In this document: positions 1-7,582 of the stretch, one piece after another
Numbering within the stretch: position 1 is the stretch's first letter
Layout of the letters: each line of letters begins with the position of its first letter
Source of the DNA: Deltaproteobacteria bacterium
GTDB taxonomy: Bacteria > Myxococcota_A > UBA9042 > PHBI01
Direction: 5' to 3'
NCBI GenBank assembly: GCA_020632715.1
Contig: JACKFA010000003.1
Span: 62,001 to 126,000, forward strand
DNA length: 64,000 nucleotides
The notes under the pieces: model-generated
What the model was told of the DNA's origin: nothing
The model's database searches: none
The model's input: only the letters and a program-made list of their open reading frames with translations
Translations under genes and position numbers: made by a program

Positions 1-148
1 CTGCTCACCCCCGGCTCGTCGCCCGCGCGAGCGTCCAGACGCGCGCCGGCTGCGGGGCAAATACCCGTCGCGGCGACGCGCGTCAACCGTCCGTTCTGGG
101 CGCCGCGCGCCGCTTGAGACCGCCCGCCCCGCCGGGTAGGGTGCGGAG

Positions 149-1762
149 GTGTCCAGGCGCCCCACCGTCACGCTCGTCGCCGCGGCCGCCGCGCTCGTCT
201 GCGCTTGCGCCCAGCCGAGCGACGAGGGGCCCGACGCCCCCGCCGTCGCGGACGCGCCGCTCTCCTGGCGCGTCGGGAGGCCGCCGCGCGCGCCGACGCC
301 GGCCCTCACCGCGCGCACCTCGCGAGGCGACCTCGCCGTCACGGCGGCGCGGCTCGCGCTCGACCCCGCCGATCTCCTCCGCGGCGTGCTGCACGTCACG
401 ACGAGCCGCCCGGCGCGCGTCGAGGCGTGGCTCGAGGACCTCGACGACGGCGTCCTCACCGCGGTCCCCGTCGCGTCGGAGGCCAGGACGGAGCACGCGG
501 CGTGGGTGCTCGGGCTCCGCGGCTCCGCGCGCTTCCGCGTCGTGGTGCGCGCCGAGGCCGGTGGCCGCGTCGCGAAGGGCGCGACGGCGGTCGTGACGAC
601 GCCGCCCCCGCCGTACTGGAGCGCGCGCCTCGTCGAGACCGTGCCGCGGGCGGGGGGCCCGTCGCAGGCCCTGACGATGATGCAGATCTACGGCCTCTCC
701 GGTGAGGGGCCGCCGACCTACGTCGTCGTCGTCGACGACCGCGGGCGGATCGTCTGGCGCTGGGCCCCCGAGCCGCTCCCCCTGACCCACGTCGAGTGGC
801 GATCCGACGGGACGCTCCTCGCGCTCGACGCCGAGGTGCTCCGCGTCCTCGACCCGCTCGGCGACGAGCTCCTCGCGGTGCCGCGGCAGGCGATGCGCGA
901 CGCCGACTACCTCCACCACGCGGTCACGACCCTCCCGGACGGCGGGCTCATGATCCTCGCGACCGAGCTCCGGACCATCGGCGGCTACCCCGCCACGACC
1001 CCGGGGGGCTCGACCCAGGACGTCGTCGGCGACCGCCTCCTCGAGCTCACCCCCGACGGCGAGGTGCGCGCGCAGCACCTCCTCCTCGATCTCCTCGATC
1101 CGCACCGCGTGACGCCCCTCTTCACCGTCGACTTCTTCGACCCCGTCTACCCCGGGCGCCGCACGCGCGACTGGTCCCACGCGACGTCGCTTGCCTACGA
1201 CGCCCGGAGCGACGCCCTCGTCGCCTCCCTGCGCCACCAGCACCAGGTCGTCGCCGTGAGCCGCGCCACGGGCGAGCTCGCCTGGGTCCTCGGCGAGGGC
1301 GGCGACGTCCCGCTCGAGCCCGGCGGGAGCTGGTTCTACGCGGCGCACGGGGTGCGCGTCGGGCCGGACGACCACGTCACCGTCTTCGACAACGGCGTCG
1401 GGCGGCCCGCGCCTGGGGCGCCCTGGAGCCGCGCCGTCGAGTACGCCCTCGATCGCGACGGCGCGGGCGAGGTCGTCGGGGCGCGGCAGGTCTGGCAGTG
1501 GCGCGGGGCCACGCCGTTCTTCTCCCCCATCTTCGGGAGCGTCGAGCGCCTCCCGGGCGGGCTCGTGCTCGTGAACGACGGCGGGCACGGGAGCGGTCTC
1601 GGCGGCTGGGCCCGCGTGGTCGAGGTGACCCACGACGAGGCGGCCACGGTGGTCCACGAGCTCACGACGGCCTCGTCGCCGCCGGTGTGGTCCTACCGCG
1701 CGCAGCGGATCCCGTCGCTCTACCCGCCGGAGCCGGTCCCGGTGCCGCCCTGGGCGCCCTGA
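149..1762 (+). CDS. Secreted arylsulfotransferase-like (ASST family) lipoprotein
   Basis: 537 residues from a GTG start; GGAG lies immediately before it. The N-terminus is a short basic stretch plus an Ala/Val-rich hydrophobic run ending in Cys20, so a lipoprotein or secreted protein is likely. The body shows the repeated blade pattern of the arylsulfotransferase/PQQ-like propeller family: 'WRSDGTLLALD', 'YLHHAVTTLPDGGLMIL', 'DWSHATSLAYD', 'GELAWVLGEGGD', 'AAHGVRVGPDDHVTVFDNG' and 'VWQWRG'. The two His-containing blades (YLHHAV, WSHATS) and AAHGV are where this family carries its active-site histidines. Expected role is sulfate-ester transfer to or from phenolic compounds outside the cytoplasm; the actual substrate is not visible. 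It ends tail-to-tail with the kinase gene on the opposite strand, 13 bp away. Confidence 0.72.
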   Translation: MSRRPTVTLVAAAAALVCACAQPSDEGPDAPAVADAPLSWRVGRPPRAPTPALTARTSRGDLAVTAARLALDPADLLRGVLHVTTSRPARVEAWLEDLDDGVLTAVPVASEARTEHAAWVLGLRGSARFRVVVRAEAGGRVAKGATAVVTTPPPPYWSARLVETVPRAGGPSQALTMMQIYGLSGEGPPTYVVVVDDRGRIVWRWAPEPLPLTHVEWRSDGTLLALDAEVLRVLDPLGDELLAVPRQAMRDADYLHHAVTTLPDGGLMILATELRTIGGYPATTPGGSTQDVVGDRLLELTPDGEVRAQHLLLDLLDPHRVTPLFTVDFFDPVYPGRRTRDWSHATSLAYDARSDALVASLRHQHQVVAVSRATGELAWVLGEGGDVPLEPGGSWFYAAHGVRVGPDDHVTVFDNGVGRPAPGAPWSRAVEYALDRDGAGEVVGARQVWQWRGATPFFSPIFGSVERLPGGLVLVNDGGHGSGLGGWARVVEVTHDEAATVVHELTTASSPPVWSYRAQRIPSLYPPEPVPVPPWAP

Positions 1763-1780
1763 GGGCCACAGCCTCTCAGG
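1758..1780. terminator. Small hairpin between convergent genes
   Basis: CCTGAG pairs with CTCAGG, extended by a GG/CC step, with a loop around GCCACAG. It sits across the facing stop codons of the arylsulfotransferase-like and kinase genes and could act as a weak bidirectional terminator. There is no T-tract. The stretch CACAGCCTCTCAG (1767-1779) is identical to the right end of the structured element ending at 5139. Confidence 0.35.
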
Positions 1781-3998
1781 CGAGCCCGGCCTCGCGCTCG
1801 GTGGCGTGCCGGAGCCGCGTCGCGAGGACGCGCATCACGCGGAGCCCGATGGTGCCATCGCCGACGATGATCTGCCGGAAGCGCTCGGCCGTGAGGACGA
1901 GGAGCGTGGCGTCGGCCTCGCAGCGCGCGTCGGCCGTGCGCGTCGAGCCGTCGATGAGCGCGACCTCACCGAAGGCCTCGCGGGGGCCGAGCGTCGCGAG
2001 CACCTTCCCGTCCCGCGCGATGGCGATGCGGCCGGAGAGCACGATGTAGAGGGCGTCGCCGGGGTCGCCGGTGGCGAAGACGAGGCTCCCGGCGGCGCAC
2101 GCGACGCGGTCGCACGCCTCGGCGACGGCGAGGAGCTCGTGGCCGGGCGTGCCGGCGAAGACGTCGACGTCGTGGAGCGCCGCGATCCGCTCGACGACCT
2201 CGTCCACGGCCGGGTTGTCGCCCACGCGCGCGCCGATGCGCGCGGCGGCGGCGAGCCAGGGGTCGTCGATGCCCGCGAGGCGCCGCGCGAGGGCGTCGTG
2301 GGCGGCGTCGAGGGGGACGCCCTTGGTCTGGCCGCGGCGCATGATGGCGGTGAGCGACACGCGCGCGAGGCGCTCGAGGAGCTCGAGGGCGCGGCGGCGG
2401 ATCTCGGGATCGGCGGCGATGCGGCCCGGGTAGAGGCGCTCGAAGGTGTACCAGTAGAGCGCGGCCGCGGCGCGGTGGAGGCCGGCGCCCTCGGGGTTCA
2501 GCTCGAGCCCGTTCAGGACGGCCTCGCAGGCGGCCTCGTAGGCGCCGACGAGGCGCGCGCGGGCGTGATCGAGCTCCTCGCGGGCGGCGGCGTCGGTGCC
2601 GCCGGCGTCGGCGGCGTGCTGCAGGCGATCGATGGCCTGCTCGTCGACGCGCGCGGCGTGGAGGGCCTCGGCGGCCTCCGAGAGCATCTCGGCGGCGGCC
2701 TCCTTCTGGCGCTCGCGCTCGCGCGTCCCGTGGAGCCACTCCTCGACGTCGCGGAGCATGGACTGCACGCGCGCGGGCCGGCCGGCCGGATCCTTCTCGA
2801 GGGCGGCCATGCAGAGGCGCTCCAGCTCGCCCGGGACGTGGCGCCCGGACTGCCGCTCGCTCGGGAAGGGGATGGCGCGCCAGGCGACGCCGTCCGGCAG
2901 CGCGCCGTCGGGGTCGGCGAAGGGGAGCTGGAGGGTCAGGATCTCGTAGAGGATGGCGCCGAGGGACCAGATGTCCGAGTGGCGGTCGATGTCGTCGATG
3001 TCCTGGCTCGTCGCCTGCTCGGGGGCCATGTAGCCCGGAGAGCCGCTCCAGAGCTGAGCGCGCGCCTGCTGCCGCCCGGCCTCGCCGACGACCTTCGCGA
3101 GGCCCCAGTCGACGACGGTGACGTCGCCATAGGCGCCGACGAGGATGTTCGCGGGCTTGAGGTCGCAGTGGATGACGCCGTGGTCGTGGGCGTACGCGAC
3201 CGCGCGCAGGGTCTGGGCGAAGATCTCGACGAGGCGCCCGAGGCGGAGCTCGGCGGTGGCCTCGGGATCCCCGCGGCGGAGGCGCGACAGGAGCTCGGAG
3301 AGCGGCTCGCCGTCGAGGCGCTTCATCGTGTAGTACGGCCCGAGCTCGGGGCTCACGCCGACCTCGTGCACCGCGACGATGTTCGGGTGCTCGAGGCCGC
3401 CCGTGATGATGGCCTCCTCGAGGAAGGCCTGCAGCAGCACGGGGTCGTTCCTGTGCTCCTCCTTCAGGACCTTCACGGCGACGGGGCGGCGGAGATCGCG
3501 GTCGACGGCGACCCGCACGCGCCCCATGCCGCCCTCGCCGAGCTCGCGGCCGAGGGCGTGGCGCTCGTCGCCGGGGCCGGCGGGGTCGGGGGAGTCGGCG
3601 TCGAGGCCCGGGTGGACGGTCGGGACGACGCCGCGCGCGGCCGTGAAGCGGTGGAGGCGCGTGCCGGCGCTGGTCGTCGTGGTGGCGGTGCTCGGCGTGG
3701 CGCGCGTCCGGAGGGGGCGCGTCTGGCGCGGCTCGGAGGCGCTCGCGGCGGGGGCGACGTGCTCGGGGACCGTGGCGGAGGCGGTCTTCGCGAGCAGCGC
3801 CGCGAGCGTCGCCCGCGGGGCGGTGGCGGCCGCGGGCGTCGCGCCGAAGCGGATCATCAGGCGGCACAGGGCCTCGAGCTCGAGGCGGCCGGCGCGGTAG
3901 AGGGTGAACGCCTCGTCGAAGACGGCGGCGGGCGCGTCGGCCGGGGAGGGCGGGCGCGCGCGGGCGTCGCCCCCGGCGTCGTCGCGGTCGTCGCTCAT
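1776..3998 (-). CDS. Ser/Thr protein kinase with C-terminal cyclic-nucleotide-binding domain
   Basis: 740 residues. An unstructured Thr/Ala-rich N-terminus of about 145 residues precedes a Hanks kinase domain: glycine loop GEGGMG (154-159), VAVK lysine 176, catalytic loop HCDLKPAN (Asp279) and DWG (Asp297). The loop has HCD instead of HRD and DWG instead of DFG, so this is a non-RD kinase that should not need activation-loop phosphorylation in the usual way. Residues about 430-610 are helical. The last 120 residues are a cNMP-binding fold (GDALYIVLSG, FGEVALIDGSTRTAD) retaining the Glu and Arg of the phosphate-binding cassette, so ligand binding is plausible. It follows folD by 31 bp on the same strand, probably in one operon. 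cAMP/cGMP control of the kinase is inferred from domain content. Confidence 0.9.
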   Translation of the reverse strand: MSDDRDDAGGDARARPPSPADAPAAVFDEAFTLYRAGRLELEALCRLMIRFGATPAAATAPRATLAALLAKTASATVPEHVAPAASASEPRQTRPLRTRATPSTATTTTSAGTRLHRFTAARGVVPTVHPGLDADSPDPAGPGDERHALGRELGEGGMGRVRVAVDRDLRRPVAVKVLKEEHRNDPVLLQAFLEEAIITGGLEHPNIVAVHEVGVSPELGPYYTMKRLDGEPLSELLSRLRRGDPEATAELRLGRLVEIFAQTLRAVAYAHDHGVIHCDLKPANILVGAYGDVTVVDWGLAKVVGEAGRQQARAQLWSGSPGYMAPEQATSQDIDDIDRHSDIWSLGAILYEILTLQLPFADPDGALPDGVAWRAIPFPSERQSGRHVPGELERLCMAALEKDPAGRPARVQSMLRDVEEWLHGTRERERQKEAAAEMLSEAAEALHAARVDEQAIDRLQHAADAGGTDAAAREELDHARARLVGAYEAACEAVLNGLELNPEGAGLHRAAAALYWYTFERLYPGRIAADPEIRRRALELLERLARVSLTAIMRRGQTKGVPLDAAHDALARRLAGIDDPWLAAAARIGARVGDNPAVDEVVERIAALHDVDVFAGTPGHELLAVAEACDRVACAAGSLVFATGDPGDALYIVLSGRIAIARDGKVLATLGPREAFGEVALIDGSTRTADARCEADATLLVLTAERFRQIIVGDGTIGLRVMRVLATRLRHATEREAGLA

Positions 3999-4029
3999 CG
4001 GCCCGGGCTCCGGGCCGGCGCGAGGGCGC

Positions 4030-4893
4030 TCACGGGCTCACCGCGCGGTCGAGGGCGCGCTCGGCGGCGAGGCAGGTGTTCGAGAGCAGCATGGCGACCG
4101 TCATCGGCCCGACGCCGCGCGGGACGGGCGTGATGAGGGCGGCCTTCTCGCTCACGGCGGCGAAGTCGACGTCGCCGACGACCTTGCCCTCCGCGGTGCG
4201 GTTGATGCCGACGTCGATGACGACGGCGCCCGGTTTCACCCAGTCGGCGGTGACGAGCCCGGGGCGGCCGACGGCGCTGATGAGGATGTCGGCGGTGCGC
4301 GCGTGGGCTGCCGGGTCGACGGTGTGCCGGTGGCAGGTCGTGACGGTCGCGTGCGAGCGGAGGAGCATCCACGACATCGGGCGGCCGACGATGGCGCTCC
4401 GGCCGAGGACGACCGCGTGGCGCCCGAGGACGGGCACCTCGTACTCGCGGAGGAGGCGCATGACGCCCTGCGGCGTGCAGGCGAGGAGGGCGGGCCGGCC
4501 GGCCTGGAGCCAGCCGATGTTGACCGGGTGGAGGCCGTCGACGTCCTTCAGGGGGCTCACGCGGTCGATGACCGTGCGCCCGTCGATGTGACCGGGGAGC
4601 GGGAGCTGGACGAGGACGCCGTGGACGCGCGGATCGGCGTTCAGGCGCTCGACGAGCGCGATGACCTCGTCCTCGGAGATGTCCTCGCTCAGGTGGTGGA
4701 CGACCGAGTGCATGCCGAGGGCCTTCGCCATCTCGGCCTTCTTGCGCACGTAGAGCACGCTCGGCGGGTGCTCGCCGACGAGGACGACCGCGAGCCCCGG
4801 CACGACCCCGCGCGCGCCGAGGGCGGCGACGCGGTCCTTGACCTCGGCGCGGACCTTCTCGGCGACCGCCGTCCCGTCGATGATCTGCGCCAT
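4030..4893 (-). CDS. folD: FolD, methylene-THF dehydrogenase / methenyl-THF cyclohydrolase
   Basis: 287 residues. The bifunctional cytosolic enzyme interconverts 5,10-methylene-, methenyl- and 10-formyl-tetrahydrofolate using NADP. Visible signatures are the catalytic YVRKK (Tyr48, Lys52), VLVQLPLPGHID, KDVDGLHPVNIG, CTPQGVM, the dinucleotide-binding VVLGRSAIVGRPM and the C-terminal PRGVGPMT, where the family normally has PGGVGPMT. The start at MAQIIDG is chosen because TGGAGG lies 5 bases before it and because family proteins start here; the reading frame stays open 17 codons further upstream without similarity. It is the first gene of a likely folD-kinase operon. Its upstream region holds two structured palindromic elements beginning 77 bases before the start codon. 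Confidence 0.97.
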   Translation of the reverse strand: MAQIIDGTAVAEKVRAEVKDRVAALGARGVVPGLAVVLVGEHPPSVLYVRKKAEMAKALGMHSVVHHLSEDISEDEVIALVERLNADPRVHGVLVQLPLPGHIDGRTVIDRVSPLKDVDGLHPVNIGWLQAGRPALLACTPQGVMRLLREYEVPVLGRHAVVLGRSAIVGRPMSWMLLRSHATVTTCHRHTVDPAAHARTADILISAVGRPGLVTADWVKPGAVVIDVGINRTAEGKVVGDVDFAAVSEKAALITPVPRGVGPMTVAMLLSNTCLAAERALDRAVSP

Positions 4894-4969
4894 CCGAGCC
4901 TCCAGAGCCTGGTTTTGGCTACCACGCGGGCGCGGCGCGGGCAATGGCGGCTCGGCGCCGCGCGGGGGG

Positions 4970-5139
4970 CTCAGAGGTTGTGAAGAAATACCCGGACCGA
5001 GCCGGCGCGCCGAGCCGCGAGCCGCCCAAGGAGCAGCCCCGCGGGAATACCTCGTGGTATTTCAAGGGGCTGCGACGAAGGCCGGCGAAGCGTATCGGCG
5101 ATGCCGGCGACGGGAGGGGATTTCTTCACAGCCTCTCAG
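4970..5139. repeat. Structured palindromic element A (tandem copy 1)
   Basis: A 170-bp non-coding element bounded by an imperfect 20-bp inverted repeat (18/20 matches): left arm 4970-4989 starts CTCAGAGGTTGTGAAG, right arm ends CTTCACAGCCTCTCAG at 5139. Inside is a second strong hairpin, 5033-5073, with arms GCAGCCCCGCGGGAATACC and GGTATTTCAAGGGGCTGC around TCGT. Between the stems lie CGGACCGAGCCGGCG (4993-5007) on the left and GCCGGCGACGGGAG (5103-5116) on the right; nearly the same two motifs recur at the same places in the neighbouring element although the stem sequences differ. Position: between folD and the metallopeptidase gene, which run in the same direction. Confidence 0.8.
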
Positions 5140-5298
5140 AAGGTGTTTCAGTATTCGGACCGAGCCCGGCGACGCGTCGTGATTCCAGGTGGTTACGTGA
5201 GGAGGGAGCGTGCCCATAGGCACGTGACCGACGAGCGGAACCGCCTGAAATCACAAGAGCAAGCCAGGCGACGGGAGAATACTGAAACACCTTCTCAG
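5135..5298. repeat. Structured palindromic element B (tandem copy 2)
   Basis: A 164-bp element that shares the junction CTCAG (5135-5139) with element A. The outer stem pairs 5135-5156 (CTCAGAAGGTGTTTCAG...) with 5277-5298 at 21 of 22 positions. An inner stem pairs GTGATTCCAGGTGGTT (5179-5194) with AACCGCCTGAAATCAC (5239-5254), and a small apical hairpin CGTGCC-CATA-GGCACG sits at 5209-5224. The internal motifs CGGACCGAGCCCGGCG (5156-5171) and GCCAGGCGACGGGAG (5263-5277) match those of element A. The right tip covers the stop codon (5295-5297) of the metallopeptidase gene. Confidence 0.8.
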
Positions 5299-6254
5299 TG
5301 GAGCGTCGGCGCCTCGCCCTCGCGCCGCTGCGTCTCGAGCTCCTCGAAGGCGGCGAGCGCGGCCGGGTCTTGCTCGGGGCCGTCCATCGCCTCCATCTGC
5401 CGCTGCCGATCGCGCTGCTGGCGCCACGCGGCGTAGACGAAGAGGAGCGTCATCAGCACCCAGAAGGCCGAGCCGTCCTGGAAGAGCATGAGCGGCGAGC
5501 TGTCGCGCTCGAGGTCCCGCGACCAGAGGTCGCCGAGCGAGTCGGGGGCGCCCCCGAAGCGGGCCTCGAAGGCGTCGTCGAAGCGCGCGCCCCGGCCGAC
5601 CTCGCGCAGCACCTGCGGGAGCGCCCCAGCCCCGAAGCGCCCGACGAGCGTGTGCACGAAGAGCGCGCTCTGGGCGTACGCGATCTCGACGTTCGGGCCC
5701 TTGTTCGGGAAGCGCCGGTCGAGCTCGTCGAAGGGCAGCAGGTTCCCGAGCACGGCCGCCCGGTTGGCGGACGCGAGCCGCTCCATCAGCCCCTCGCCGG
5801 AGGCCCAGATGGCGAGCCCCTCGGTCACCCAGCGCGGGTAGGGGTTGCCGCCGGCGAGGCCGTGGAGGAGCACGTGGGCGAGCTCGTGATCGAAGGTCTG
5901 GAGGAAGCTGAAGAGCGCCGAGCCGTGCGCGCGCAGGACGACCCGCCGCTCCGCCGGGAACGCGACCCCCGAGGCCCACTCGGCCATCGGCGAGCCAGGT
6001 GGCAGGCTCGCCGCGAAGGCCTCCGGATCCTCGGCGACGAAGACGTCGACCTTGCCGGAGAGCACGTGGCACGCGCCGAGCCGCTGGCAGACGGCGTCGA
6101 GGCGCCCCTCGGCCTCCGGCGCGAGCCGCTCGGCGGCGGTCGCGACGGCGTCGCTCCCGTACACGCGGAAGTGGGTCGTCTCCGCGCGCAGCGAGACGCC
6201 GGGCGGCAGCGGCGCGGCGGCGATGAGCCACGCGGTCAGGATCGCGGTGAGCAT
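5295..6254 (-). CDS. Membrane-anchored gluzincin metallopeptidase (Peptidase MA-like)
   Basis: 319 residues. N-terminal hydrophobic segment MLTAILTAWLIAAAP looks like a signal peptide. The zinc-peptidase core is HELAH (His123, Glu124, His127) followed by WVTEGLAIW, where Glu145 is the expected third ligand; this spacing matches the Peptidase_MA_2/M1-like gluzincins. A C-terminal transmembrane segment, about residues 253-272 (FWVLMTLLFVYAAW), is followed by a basic Gln/Arg-rich cytoplasmic tail. The protease domain should face the periplasm. The substrate is unknown. It lies 74 bp downstream of the TonB-like gene on the same strand, and its stop codon is part of the stem of structured element B. 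Confidence 0.8.
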   Translation of the reverse strand: MLTAILTAWLIAAAPLPPGVSLRAETTHFRVYGSDAVATAAERLAPEAEGRLDAVCQRLGACHVLSGKVDVFVAEDPEAFAASLPPGSPMAEWASGVAFPAERRVVLRAHGSALFSFLQTFDHELAHVLLHGLAGGNPYPRWVTEGLAIWASGEGLMERLASANRAAVLGNLLPFDELDRRFPNKGPNVEIAYAQSALFVHTLVGRFGAGALPQVLREVGRGARFDDAFEARFGGAPDSLGDLWSRDLERDSSPLMLFQDGSAFWVLMTLLFVYAAWRQQRDRQRQMEAMDGPEQDPAALAAFEELETQRREGEAPTLH

Positions 6255-6328
6255 GGGCGGAAACCTAGGCCCGCGGGCGCGCCGAGCAAGCGCTCGCGAC
6301 CGCGCCGGTCACCCGCGCCGCGCGTCCC

Positions 6329-7453
6329 TCACAGGCGCTTCCACTGGAAGCCGTACCGGCCGGCCGTGATCTCGAAGTAGAAGCCGAACTCGAAGACGAT
6401 GTTGCCGCTGTCGGAGACGAGGCCGTCGGGCGGGTTCGGGAAGGGGGCCGCCCGCGAGAACGCGCCGCGCGCCTCCTCGTCCATGAAGTCGAGCCCGGAG
6501 TCGCGCGTGGTCAGGAGCCGCACGAGGTTCCCCTGCGGGTCGAGCGTCACGCGGAGGAGGGTGTAGCGGTCCTTCACGCCGTACGCGCGGCCGGTCGGGT
6601 CGCGCCGGCGATAGACCTCGGCCGGGTGCCACTGGCGCTCGACCGCGCGCTTCACGCGGTTGAAGAAGTCGGCGTAGCGGTACTTGTTGGCGTTCAGCAC
6701 GGTCGCGCCGCCCTCGTCGACGTCCGGCAGGTAGTCGCTGCTCGTGAAGTCGCCCGAGAGCGCCTGCAGGTTCGCCATCGCCGCCTCGTCCGTGCCCGTC
6801 GGGAGCAGGATCTTCGCGTCCTTCCCGCGCTCGACGATCGTGTCCGGCTTGGCCTGCCCGTGGTCCGCGTCGGGGAGCTTCTGCGTCGCGTCGGCGAGCT
6901 GGACCTCCGTCTCCTTCGACCGCGTGGTGACCGTCTTGGACGGGCTGGTCGAGGTCTCGGCCTGCACGGGCGACGGATCCTCCACGCTCACCTTGCCCTG
7001 GCTCTTCTGCGTCGACGGCTTCGCCACCTTCGACCGCGTCTCCTTCTCCGTGCGCGTGTTCTGCTCGGCGAGGTACTTCGTGTCGACCGGCGGCGCGTCG
7101 TCGGGCACGTCCTGCTTCGGGACCTCGACGACCTGCGCGTCCTCGGGGATCGGCGGGTCGGTGTCGGGCTTCTTCTCCTCCTTCTGCGGGACGCGCATCG
7201 CGACGCCGCGGAGCGGCTGGTCGCGCGGCTCACAGCGCTCGCGGATGGCCGCGATGAGGCCGCCGCGCATCCCCTCGGGGGCGTGGACGCGCGCCCACTT
7301 CGCGACGTGCTCGTCGCAGAGCACCACGTGGTCCGGGACCCCCGTCTGGGACTGGTAGAACGCGAAGAGGGGCACCTGGGCCGCGATCGAGGCGATGATC
7401 ACCACGACGAGCCGCACCCACTTCGCGTTAGCCTTGACGGAGCTCCGGTCCAT
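6329..7453 (-). CDS. TonB C-terminal domain protein (energy-transducer-like)
   Basis: 374 residues from the ATG preceded by GGGGAGG; the open frame extends 30 codons further upstream but without a ribosome binding site. One N-terminal transmembrane helix (WVRLVVVIIASIAAQVPLFAF) anchors it in the inner membrane. A long charged Lys/Glu/Thr-rich linker follows. The last 110 residues form a TonB C-terminal fold: 'FFNRVKRAVERQWHPAEVY', 'LLRVTLDPQGNLVRLLTTRDSGLDFMDEEA', 'FSRAAPFPNPPDGLV'. In TonB proteins this domain contacts outer-membrane receptors. No exbB/exbD genes are next to it, so a role in a different envelope-spanning machine is possible. Confidence 0.85.
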   Translation of the reverse strand: MDRSSVKANAKWVRLVVVIIASIAAQVPLFAFYQSQTGVPDHVVLCDEHVAKWARVHAPEGMRGGLIAAIRERCEPRDQPLRGVAMRVPQKEEKKPDTDPPIPEDAQVVEVPKQDVPDDAPPVDTKYLAEQNTRTEKETRSKVAKPSTQKSQGKVSVEDPSPVQAETSTSPSKTVTTRSKETEVQLADATQKLPDADHGQAKPDTIVERGKDAKILLPTGTDEAAMANLQALSGDFTSSDYLPDVDEGGATVLNANKYRYADFFNRVKRAVERQWHPAEVYRRRDPTGRAYGVKDRYTLLRVTLDPQGNLVRLLTTRDSGLDFMDEEARGAFSRAAPFPNPPDGLVSDSGNIVFEFGFYFEITAGRYGFQWKRL

Positions 7454-7582
7454 GCCTCCCCTGCGCTCGGGCCGCGGTTCCGAGGCCTCGGGAACGTTAG
7501 CGACCCGCGTGTCTTCGGGCAAGTCGCCGGCCGACCCCGGCACAACCCGCTCTGCGCGGCGTCCCTTCCGCCTCCGCGCGCC

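Noticed and set aside
4970..5298. Integron attC sites as an explanation of elements A and B
   Set aside because: No GTTRRRY/RYYYAAC core at the ends, no integrase or cassette layout nearby.
4838..5436. Short plus-strand frames across the structured elements
   Set aside because: They contain the palindromes and have no ribosome binding site or similarity; the region is better explained as non-coding structure.
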